Source: Acidobacteriota bacterium
GTDB taxonomy: Bacteria; Acidobacteriota; Terriglobia; Terriglobales; Acidobacteriaceae
Assembly (NCBI GenBank): GCA_021778875.1
Contig: JAJYBT010000140.1
Span: 1-6,782, forward strand
Reading direction: 5' to 3'
DNA: 6,782 nt
Part shown: piece by piece, positions 1-6,136 of the stretch
Position numbering within the stretch: position 1 is the first letter of the stretch
Layout: the number at the start of each line of letters is the position of its first letter
Translations under genes and position numbers: made by a program
Notes under the pieces: generated by a model
What the model was told of the DNA's origin: nothing
Seen by the model: the letters and a program-made list of their open reading frames with translations, nothing else
The model's database searches: none

Positions 1-2054
1 GATAGGCCACATGGCTGCTGACCCTCCTCGCCCGGCACCGGAATGCGCGAGCTGTAGAAGACCGGCAAAGTCATTCCCTGATACTTCTGTTTGGCAATCA
101 GGCCTGCAGGCAGCGGCGCGGCATCCCCGCCTGGAGGCGCAAGCTTTAAGCGGAGTACAGAGAACTGCCCCGGCAAAACCAGCGCTACTTCAGCGCCAGG
201 GGGAATGCGGTCCAGGGCGCCGGACGGTATGTAGACCCGGGCAACACGTGGGCCGTCATCGGCAAGATCGAGAAGCGGCTGCCCAGTGGCAACATCCTGA
301 TCGCGCAGCAATGCAGGATCAGCCGTCAGTATTGTTCCGTCAACCGGCGCTTTCAAAACAAGAGATGACTGCGCCTCGCGGGCAATCCCAGTGAACTGTT
401 CCGCGGCATCCTGTTCTGCTGCCGCGCTTCCGATGCTCTGGCCTTGCATTTGCGCGCTGAATGCCCGAAAGCGCGCGCTGCCGGCCTGGTCGGCGGCATA
501 GGACTGCATGGAGGCGGCGGCAATACTGGTCAGCCGCAGCAACGGTTCGCCGGCATGCACGGTTTCACCTTCGCGCACAAATACAGCGGTTACACGCCCG
601 GGAACCGCCGCGTGCAGCGTGTGCGCGTGCATCGGCTCAATTACGTAGTAGGCGCTCTCGCGGTCGCGCCACAGCGGCAGGAGAAAAAGGGCCAACACCA
701 GTACTGTGCCAACCGCGTGAGCCGGACGCCATCGCATGTTTACGTCAAGCCGCTGCTCCCACACTTGCCCGAGCACGCCTCGCATGGAGCGAAGTCGCGA
801 GCGGAAGATAGCAAATGCCAGCGCGCCAGCCGGGATGAGAGCAAACTCGGCCATCCACTTGTACGAGATATTGAAAGCGAATCGCACAACGACAAACAGC
901 AGCGTGTAGCTGTACAAGCCTGAAATGAATGCGTAAACAACGAAGAGCGGCGCACGCCGGCGCGGCACAACCGGCACCGCAACCGGCAAGCGAAGAATAT
1001 GGTTCTGGAACCATGCGGAAAGGAACGCCGTGGACCGCTCTTTCAAGTCGGGAATCTCTATCGCTTCTGTAAGGAAGTAATAACCATCCAGCTTGATGAG
1101 CGGGTTCAGGTTGAGTACAACAACGGCGATACCGGTGAGGAGAATAACCTGGTACATGAAGTCATGCAGCCAGGTTCCCGGCGCTGTATTGAACCAGACA
1201 ATCATCGCAAGTCCGCATATCATCAGCTCAATCCAGATGCCGGCGATGATCGTGGCCAGCCGCTGCAGCTTGGTCGCATAAGCCCAGCTTTCGGTTACAT
1301 CGCAATAGAACGCGGGAGCAAGATAGAGAAACATCAGGCCCATGCTGTGTACCTGCCCGCCAAAATGCTTGCAGGTGAGGCCATGTGCCGATTCATGAAT
1401 GAAGCCGACGATGAGCAACAGAAGCCAGAACTGCACAAAGTCCAGTAAGCTCTTGTTGGTAAAGGTGTAAAACGTCACGATGTCCGGTTCCATGAACTTC
1501 CAGGTGGATACGAAGACCGCAACCTCAAACACAAAAAGCAGAACGGCCGCCAGCGCACACCAGCGGCTGTAGATAAAATCACCCACTGCTCGATCGAGCC
1601 AGCCAAGATAGCGATCCGGATCCCAGGCGGAGAAGCTGATATGCGCCAGGTTCACCTTCGATCTGCTGCGGCGTTCCCGCTGAGCAATCAGCTTTGCATT
1701 GAGAGCAAGATTCTTTTCCTGCGGCGTCTTGTACCATAGGCCAGACTCTTCAAGGCCATCGGCAAACTGGCTCACATCTTCCGCACCAATCCAGGAGCCA
1801 GTCTGGCTTGAAAATAACTCGGCAATCTCCTCAAACGAGCGGACGCCGTCAAACAGTTGCGCAAGCTGCCACTGAGAAGGCGAGAAGCGAAAGAAGTTTG
1901 CCTTCTCGCGTTGCAGAATGCCGACGACGGGCTCGCCATCGAGCACGTCTTCGCGGACGATCAGATCCGGATCCAGACGCGGCGGCCGGCTGCGTGCGAT
2001 CCGTGCCTTGGGAATCTCCGGCAGTGCTGCGTCGAGTGCTTCACTCAGGTTCAT
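1..2054 (-). CDS. PqqD-like / M50 metalloprotease / HlyD-like adaptor fusion protein (partial, C-terminus beyond window)
   Basis: The frame is open for 684 codons from an ATG at 2054-2052 to the left edge, with no stop. Residues about 28-112 look like a PqqD-type winged-helix domain (a FFRFSPSQWQLAQLFDG stretch, then a helix and a GLW end). Residues about 163-461 are polytopic, with roughly six or seven hydrophobic segments. They include the zinc motif HESAH (220-224) and the second M50 signature NPLIKLDGYY (317-326), whose Asp323 should be the third metal ligand. A FYCDV motif at 249-253 is also typical of this M50 subgroup. After the last helix (about 447-461), residues 470-635 form a HlyD-like split lipoyl domain around a short helical hairpin (about 510-562). 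M50 enzymes cut within or next to membranes; this subgroup is usually annotated as an efflux adaptor/peptidase M50, and its substrate is unknown. The start overlaps the stop of the upstream adaptor gene (ATGA) and has no clear Shine-Dalgarno, which implies translational coupling. By comparison with related proteins, some tens of residues are probably missing. Confidence 0.93.
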   Translation of the reverse strand, partial: MNLSEALDAALPEIPKARIARSRPPRLDPDLIVREDVLDGEPVVGILQREKANFFRFSPSQWQLAQLFDGVRSFEEIAELFSSQTGSWIGAEDVSQFADGLEESGLWYKTPQEKNLALNAKLIAQRERRSRSKVNLAHISFSAWDPDRYLGWLDRAVGDFIYSRWCALAAVLLFVFEVAVFVSTWKFMEPDIVTFYTFTNKSLLDFVQFWLLLLIVGFIHESAHGLTCKHFGGQVHSMGLMFLYLAPAFYCDVTESWAYATKLQRLATIIAGIWIELMICGLAMIVWFNTAPGTWLHDFMYQVILLTGIAVVVLNLNPLIKLDGYYFLTEAIEIPDLKERSTAFLSAWFQNHILRLPVAVPVVPRRRAPLFVVYAFISGLYSYTLLFVVVRFAFNISYKWMAEFALIPAGALAFAIFRSRLRSMRGVLGQVWEQRLDVNMRWRPAHAVGTVLVLALFLLPLWRDRESAYYVIEPMHAHTLHAAVPGRVTAVFVREGETVHAGEPLLRLTSIAAASMQSYAADQAGSARFRAFSAQMQGQSIGSAAAEQDAAEQFTGIAREAQSSLVLKAPVDGTILTADPALLRDQDVATGQPLLDLADDGPRVARVYIPSGALDRIPPGAEVALVLPGQFSVLRLKLAPPGGDAAPLPAGLIAKQKYQGMTLPVFYSSRIPVPGEEGQQPCGL
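2051..2054 (-). other. ATGA stop/start overlap (translational coupling)
   Basis: The TGA of the lipoprotein adaptor (2053-2051) overlaps the ATG of the M50 fusion gene (2054-2052). No good Shine-Dalgarno precedes this ATG; the nearest AGGT is more than 10 nt away. Re-initiation by the same ribosomes is therefore the simplest reading and would tie the amounts of the two proteins together. Confidence 0.8.
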
Positions 2055-2998
2055 GGCGCCAGACGTACCTGCATTGTCATTCCCGGTTTGAGCAACCGCG
2101 ATGGGTTCACGACCGCTCCCACCACCTGCACACTGCCGCTTGCAGGGTCCACAACCGGGCTCACACGGAGAATCCGCGCGCGTTGGCGCAGTGCGGGATA
2201 GTCCGCGGTCGTGAGTTCCAAAGCTTTGCCGCTTGAGAACCCACCCATCGCCGTCTCGGGAACCGTAAAAAGAACATGCAGCGGCGCTTCAGCCGTAATC
2301 CAGAAGAGAACATCGCCGGCTTTGACCTCCTGGGCGAGGCGCGCCGAACTGCGCCCCACAACACCATTGAATGGCGCGACGATGCGCGACTGCTCCAGTT
2401 GCGCCGTTGCCCCGTGCAGGTCTGCCTCTGCGGCCAACTCCTCCTGGCGGTAACGGGCAACTTCGTCAATGGTTTCGTCAACACGATACTTCGCGTGCTC
2501 CCAGTTTTCCTCGCTGATAATTTTGTCGGCGCGCATGCTGTCTGCACGGCGCAGGTCGGCTTCTGCGGTCTTCTGCTCAGCCTCCCAGCTGCGAGCCTCC
2601 GCCTCCGCCGCGGCAATATGTGCCTTATGCGCTTCGCAAATTGAGCGCAGGACGCGGTCATCGAGCATGGCCAGCACCTGGCCCTGCAGGACGCGATCGC
2701 CAATCTGCACGGCAATGCTCATGATGCGGCCATCGCGCTCTGCGGAAATGTCGGCCTGCTGCTCAGCTACGAGCGGGCCGGTGGTTGTAAAGGATTTCGG
2801 ATCAGTCCCGCCGGGCTGCGGCGCAGGCGCTGTGGCGGGAGTGGGAGCCGAGCCGCTCAATGCCGTCTTCCCTTCTGCTCCATCAGCGGTCTTGGCCTCT
2901 GTATGCGTATCGCATCCCGAGATAAAGGGCAAAACCCCGGCTGCCACGCAGAAGGCTGCAGTGGCAAAATGTGCTCGGCGCGAACAAAGACGTCTCAT
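2051..2998 (-). CDS. RND-type periplasmic adaptor (membrane fusion) lipoprotein, AcrA-like
   Basis: 315 residues from the ATG at 2998. The protein begins with a basic n-region (MRRLCSRR), a hydrophobic core and a lipobox ISGC with Cys29, so it is a predicted lipoprotein. Asp30 sits at the +2 position, which in E. coli keeps lipoproteins in the inner membrane. A Pro/Ala/Gly-rich linker (about 32-68) leads to the first lipoyl half (about 78-115), an alpha-helical hairpin (about 118-204), the second lipoyl half (VAPFNGVVG, 207-215), a beta-barrel (about 238-275) and a membrane-proximal part ending in LLKPGMTMQVRL. At the hairpin tip R151-x3-M155-x6-S162 matches the TolC-docking pattern of AcrA, with Met for Leu. 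Such adaptors link an inner-membrane pump to a TolC-type channel. An in-frame GTG at 3043 would add 15 residues but has no ribosome site and pushes the signal peptide inward, so 2998 is preferred. The gene lies 5 nt after the GAF-HlyD gene and overlaps the M50 gene. Confidence 0.93.
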   Translation of the reverse strand: MRRLCSRRAHFATAAFCVAAGVLPFISGCDTHTEAKTADGAEGKTALSGSAPTPATAPAPQPGGTDPKSFTTTGPLVAEQQADISAERDGRIMSIAVQIGDRVLQGQVLAMLDDRVLRSICEAHKAHIAAAEAEARSWEAEQKTAEADLRRADSMRADKIISEENWEHAKYRVDETIDEVARYRQEELAAEADLHGATAQLEQSRIVAPFNGVVGRSSARLAQEVKAGDVLFWITAEAPLHVLFTVPETAMGGFSSGKALELTTADYPALRQRARILRVSPVVDPASGSVQVVGAVVNPSRLLKPGMTMQVRLAP

Positions 2999-3003
2999 GC
3001 GTT

Positions 3004-3008
3004 TCACC
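3004..3008 (-). promoter_or_regulatory. Ribosome binding site GGTGA that decides the adaptor start
   Basis: On the minus strand GGTGA ends 5 nt before the ATG at 2998, and its last three bases are the TGA stop of the GAF-HlyD gene. This site, together with the signal peptide that then begins at residue 1, favours 2998 over the GTG at 3043. The arrangement suggests that translation of the two genes is coupled. Confidence 0.55.
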
Positions 3009-5406
3009 AACCAATCCAATCCCACAATGTCTGCCATATCCACAGCGCCGGACGGCGCAGCAGCACATAGCCGGCCGGACGCCAGCCAATGAAGATTTTG
3101 CCGCGCCCTGACATGCCTGCGCGCAGGGTTGCATCGAGATTCGACAGCGGAATCTCGGCCGTAAACGTGCGCTCTCCATCGGCGGCATGGGCCTGAGGGC
3201 TGACAACGGCAACACGGCCATGCCAGGTCCGCTGCGGATAGCTGTCGAGCTTGATGGCTGCGCTTTGCCCGGGATGGAGCAGGGGTGCGTCACGCTCTGC
3301 AAGCGCGATTTGCAGGGTTGCGGAAGTAAGATCAAGCACCTGCGCAAACGACGCTCCGGCATCCAGATGCGCCCCCGCAATGTTCTGCAGGTTGGGCGTG
3401 ACGACGATCCCCGCGATCGGGGAGCGCAGCTCCGCACTCTCCAGGCGACTGTGCGCACGCGCCACCTCTGACCGAAGATACTCAGTCCGTGCGCGGTCGG
3501 CTCCGGCTTGCGCCGATCCGTGCGCCAGGTCGCTGTCCATGACCAGCGTTGCTTCCTGGTACTTCGCCTCGGCCGCAGCCAGGTCAGTGCGCCACTGCCA
3601 GTCGTTCATTGCGCCCAGTTCGGTCCCGGCGCTCACCCTCTGTCCTTCGTGCGCATAAACTGTGGACACATTGCCGTCCATGGGCGCGGCAACTGTAACC
3701 AGATGCTGGGGTGCGATCACAGCGTCCCCCGATACGCGCATCGGCAAAGGGCAGAACAACAGAAAAAGCGCGCACACAAGAGCCGCCACGCTATAGGTCA
3801 GCCGCCGACTGCGGCTGCTGCGCAGCAATGCCCGCTTCTTTTGCATCAAAGGCTCAATCAGGCCAATCAAGGGCACTTCGCGATAGAGCATTGCGTTGCG
3901 AATGGCAACCGTAGCCTGCCCTGCCAGCACTTTGATCATCTCGATGTGAGGCACATCCAGAAAATCCGGGTCGCTGCTTTCATACTCCAGCACCCCAACG
4001 CGGCCCTGGTCATCGTTCAGAGGCAACGCATAGAGCGCGCGAAAGCCGCTCTCGTCGAAGTATTGCGCGATCACCGGCGGCAGGGCGGCTTCGCTCTCGG
4101 CGTTCGAGTCTTCCCGCTGGCGGAGATGCACGAGTTCAGAGTGCGAGGAAAGCCACTGCATCAGCCCGCGCAACCGCTCCACCTGCACATCGCCAAGTGG
4201 CAGCGCAGCCATGCCTGAGACAGCCTTCAATTGGAGGCGTCCGCGATGTTCAAGCGCGATAGAGCAACGCTCGTAAGGCAGCACGTTCTGCGGACTGTTC
4301 ACGATAATCTGCAGCAAACGATCCAACCGCAGCGTGGATGTGATCTCCGAACTGACGTGAACGAGCGTCTTCAGAATTTCAAGCTTGCGCTCGGCCAGCA
4401 TCAGACTCGCATTTTTGAGAGCGCTGCTGATCGTTTCCGCCACAGACATCAGAAAGAACTCGTCGTCCTCGTCGAATGGGCGTCCCTCTCGATTGACGCC
4501 TTCGAGCACGCCAATCTCTGCTTCGTCCTGCAGCAGAGGAACCAGCAGTGCATTCGTGACCAGCGGAACGTCGCCTCCACGATCAGCGCTTGCGTTGCGC
4601 AGCGCGAGTCGCTCATCGTCCGCGTCCGTAATGATCAGCGGCTCACCGACCTCCGCCATATCCCCCACATACCCCTCGCCGGCCGCCTGCGTCATCCGAA
4701 GACTGACCGTCGCATCTTCGCCGCAGCTGGAGACCAGCCGAAGATCGTCGCCGTCAAACATCCAAAGATGGATTGCCTGACAGGGCAGCATCACTGCGAC
4801 CTTCACCGGGACCATCGCAATCACCGCATCCAGCTCAAGCGTTGAATTCAGCGACTTTTCAAGGTCGTAGAGCTGCGTCATCCGGTGAACAGAGTCCAGC
4901 AGAGTCTGGCGCTGGCTCTCAAATTCCTCCGCCGCAAGAATTGCAGGCGGCGCCATTTGAACCATGGGGGCAAGCGGCTCAAGGTCCCGCATCCGCAGAT
5001 GCGCAGAGAAGCAAACAATCTCGATGACACCAATCAGAGCGTCGTGACTGGTCAAGGGAATGTAAGCAATCGAAGCGATGGAGCGAGATGTGTGCAGGTG
5101 CGCATAGTCTTCCCGCCGGATGTCAGCCGCGGTATAGATGATGGCCTGAGGATCATCCGTGAGCAACGGTGCAACCAGCCGGGAATCTGCCCTGATCGAA
5201 GCCTGCTCCACAGAGATTTCGCCAGCCACAGCCAAACCTGTCCATGATGCTTTGCCGTCGCCCGGTGAAAGCCGGTGGACCGCACAGCCGCAGTCAGGTA
5301 GCTGTTCCACGATGGCAGTCGCAATAAGGGCCGCCCGCGTGGCCGGATCCGGCGCGGTCAAAAGCGATGCAGCAACCTCGACAGCTGCACTGGTTAACTG
5401 AGACAT
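3004..5406 (-). CDS. Triple-GAF sensor / single-pass membrane / HlyD-type adaptor fusion protein
   Basis: 800 residues from the ATG at 5406. A TTG two codons earlier (5412) is possible but less likely. Neither start has a good Shine-Dalgarno. Residues about 8-160, 185-335 and 350-508 are three GAF-like domains joined by long helices (about 160-195 and 322-360) that suit coiled-coil signalling linkers. A basic stretch (QKKRALLRSSRSRR, 522-535) precedes one transmembrane helix (about 537-555), so the GAF part should be cytosolic and the rest periplasmic. Residues about 565-770 form a HlyD/membrane-fusion adaptor: lipoyl half (VAAPMDGNV), Ala/Glu-rich hairpin (about 604-658), second lipoyl half (LRSPIAGIV) and beta-barrel with GMSGRGKI. 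The end is an aromatic tail with six Trp (775-800). GAF domains bind small ligands or mediate dimerisation; no chromophore or cyclic-nucleotide signature is evident, though Cys39-x-Cys41 lies on the first strand of GAF1. There is no kinase, cyclase or DNA-binding domain, so the sensor output appears to be the adaptor itself. It is the first gene of the three-gene operon. Confidence 0.92.
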   Translation of the reverse strand: MSQLTSAAVEVAASLLTAPDPATRAALIATAIVEQLPDCGCAVHRLSPGDGKASWTGLAVAGEISVEQASIRADSRLVAPLLTDDPQAIIYTAADIRREDYAHLHTSRSIASIAYIPLTSHDALIGVIEIVCFSAHLRMRDLEPLAPMVQMAPPAILAAEEFESQRQTLLDSVHRMTQLYDLEKSLNSTLELDAVIAMVPVKVAVMLPCQAIHLWMFDGDDLRLVSSCGEDATVSLRMTQAAGEGYVGDMAEVGEPLIITDADDERLALRNASADRGGDVPLVTNALLVPLLQDEAEIGVLEGVNREGRPFDEDDEFFLMSVAETISSALKNASLMLAERKLEILKTLVHVSSEITSTLRLDRLLQIIVNSPQNVLPYERCSIALEHRGRLQLKAVSGMAALPLGDVQVERLRGLMQWLSSHSELVHLRQREDSNAESEAALPPVIAQYFDESGFRALYALPLNDDQGRVGVLEYESSDPDFLDVPHIEMIKVLAGQATVAIRNAMLYREVPLIGLIEPLMQKKRALLRSSRSRRLTYSVAALVCALFLLFCPLPMRVSGDAVIAPQHLVTVAAPMDGNVSTVYAHEGQRVSAGTELGAMNDWQWRTDLAAAEAKYQEATLVMDSDLAHGSAQAGADRARTEYLRSEVARAHSRLESAELRSPIAGIVVTPNLQNIAGAHLDAGASFAQVLDLTSATLQIALAERDAPLLHPGQSAAIKLDSYPQRTWHGRVAVVSPQAHAADGERTFTAEIPLSNLDATLRAGMSGRGKIFIGWRPAGYVLLRRPALWIWQTLWDWIGW

Positions 5407-5441
5407 ATTCAAAGTGGCTCGGCGACTGCAATATCCCCAGC

Positions 5442-5452
5442 TTGACAGTCAA
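5442..5452. promoter_or_regulatory. Palindrome TTGACAGTCAA in the divergent intergenic region
   Basis: TTGAC-A-GTCAA is a perfect 5-bp inverted repeat with a one-base centre, lying between the divergent starts of the operon (5406) and the STAS gene (5540). Its left half on the plus strand is also a perfect -35 hexamer TTGACA, but at 17 bp the candidate -10 (TTTTCT, 5465-5470) is poor, so a sigma70 promoter is not convincing. It could be an operator shared by both directions. A short palindrome of this size can occur by chance. Confidence 0.25.
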
Positions 5453-5529
5453 ACTCCGTATATGTTTTCTGGAGTAGTTGGAGCCTAGCAAGCCAGGATT
5501 GTTATGTAAAGCAAATTTGTCAGGCAGAT

Positions 5530-5533
5530 GAGG
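5530..5533 (+). promoter_or_regulatory. Ribosome binding site GAGG favouring the GTG start of the STAS gene
   Basis: GAGG lies 6 nt before GTG 5540 and overlaps the alternative ATG at 5528. The upstream ATG has only AGG with a 3-nt spacer (5522-5524), which is too close for good pairing. The spacing therefore supports starting at 5540. Confidence 0.45.
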
Positions 5534-5539
5534 GAATCC

Positions 5540-5884
5540 GTGGATTTGGACATCAAGCAAAGTGGTGGTATCTGCACGCTCAAGGTGAAGGGCCGTTTGA
5601 CGAGCGGCGAACCCGTCAACCAATTCGAAAATGCATTCCTTGCTGCGCTTAACGACGGCCACATCCAGCTGATTCTTGATCTGGAGGCCATGCCCTACAT
5701 TGACTCCTCGGGCATTGGATCCATCGTGAATGCATTGCGTCTCTCGAAAAAAGCCGGGGGCGACACCAAACTTGTGAGCCTGGCGCCCTTTGTCTCAAAG
5801 ACATTCAAGATGGTTGGAATTCTTTCCCTTTACAGCGTCTTTCAGTCCGAGGCAGAGGCCGTCGCCGCGTGCAGTGGTTCGTGA
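5540..5884 (+). CDS. STAS-domain protein, anti-sigma factor antagonist-like (SpoIIAA/RsbV type)
   Basis: A single STAS domain of 114 residues from GTG 5540 (118 from ATG 5528), the usual length for stand-alone antagonists. The N-terminal strand (LDIKQSGGICTLKVKGRL) leads to the central signature YIDSSGIGSIVNAL (57-70 from the ATG start). By analogy with SpoIIAA, the second Ser of DSSG would be phosphorylated by an HPK/Rsb-type serine kinase, and the dephosphorylated form would bind that kinase or another partner. The protein is soluble and cytosolic, with no signal or membrane segment. The GTG start is preferred because GAGG precedes it at good spacing and the domain then begins directly at its first strand, as in related proteins; the ATG cannot be excluded. 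No kinase, phosphatase or sigma factor gene is nearby, so its partner is unknown. It diverges from the GAF-HlyD operon, and a functional link is only a possibility. Homologues of this style are common in Acidobacteriota. Confidence 0.92.
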   Translation: MDLDIKQSGGICTLKVKGRLTSGEPVNQFENAFLAALNDGHIQLILDLEAMPYIDSSGIGSIVNALRLSKKAGGDTKLVSLAPFVSKTFKMVGILSLYSVFQSEAEAVAACSGS

Positions 5885-6081
5885 GCGTATTTGAAGCTTC
5901 CGCCTGCGAAGACCCGGGCATTTGCCGCTTTTCCACAAATGGAAGCAAGTTCAACTGCCGCATTGAGCCATCTCATTACAGGCCCTGAGGAAAGTTCTTT
6001 CAAACTGATACCCGCCTCTTCCATACGGACCTGTGGGGACATTGCAACGTCCGGGTGATTGCTCCGGCGAACCTCGATGGT

Positions 6082-6099
6082 AGACTCATGCCGTAGTCT
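6082..6099. repeat. Short inverted repeat AGACT-N8-AGTCT upstream of the GT9 gene
   Basis: Two 5-bp arms (6082-6086 and 6095-6099) are separated by 8 bases, ending 37 bases before the GT9 start. A weak promoter-like pair, TTGCTC (6059-6064) and TAGACT (6081-6086) with a 16-bp spacer, overlaps the left arm. The rest of the 252-bp spacer (5885-6136) shows no convincing gene and no hairpin with a T-run. The repeat may be an operator or chance. Confidence 0.22.
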
Positions 6100-6123
6100 C
6101 CACCGGGGAAATTCTGGACTGCA

Positions 6124-6128
6124 AAGGG
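6124..6128 (+). promoter_or_regulatory. Ribosome binding site AAGGG for the GT9 gene
   Basis: AAGGG lies 8 nt before ATG 6137. An overlapping ATG at 6132 is in another frame and stops at once (ATG AAA TGA), so it cannot be the start. A second in-frame ATG at 6152 has no comparable site. Confidence 0.45.
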
Positions 6129-6136
6129 CAGATGAA

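Noticed and set aside
11..1448. Plus-strand open frames at 11-394, 444-923, 461-811, 999-1448 and 1093-1281
   Set aside because: They lie opposite the M50 fusion gene, whose minus-strand frame is open for 684 codons with clear motifs. Their products are rich in Arg, Gln and His with no recognisable domain, as expected of antisense shadows in GC-rich DNA.
2883..3458. Minus-strand frames inside the operon in other phases (2883-3458, 2161-2715, 3584-3775, 5052-5324)
   Set aside because: They overlap the real genes on the same strand in another frame and give Arg/Ser/Cys-rich low-information translations.
1808..5401. Plus-strand open frames opposite the adaptor and GAF-HlyD genes, for example 2469-3092, 3508-4218 and 4231-4845
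   Set aside because: These are antisense to genes with full domain support and show no domain, signal peptide or ribosome site of their own.
5442..5470. TTGACA followed at 17 bp by TTTTCT as a sigma70 promoter for the STAS gene
   Set aside because: The -10 hexamer matches only three of six bases, and better TA-rich boxes (TATATG 5459, TATGTT 5461) are at wrong spacing. It was kept only as a possible operator palindrome.
5294..5691. Minus-strand frames 5294-5662 and 5485-5691 across the divergent region
   Set aside because: They run antisense to the STAS gene and overlap the start of the GAF-HlyD gene. No domain or ribosome site is visible.
5917..5937. Small hairpin GGCA-TT-TGCC followed by TTTT as a terminator after the STAS gene
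   Set aside because: The arms are only 4 bp with a 2-base loop, and the T-run is short and offset, so a stable intrinsic terminator is unlikely.
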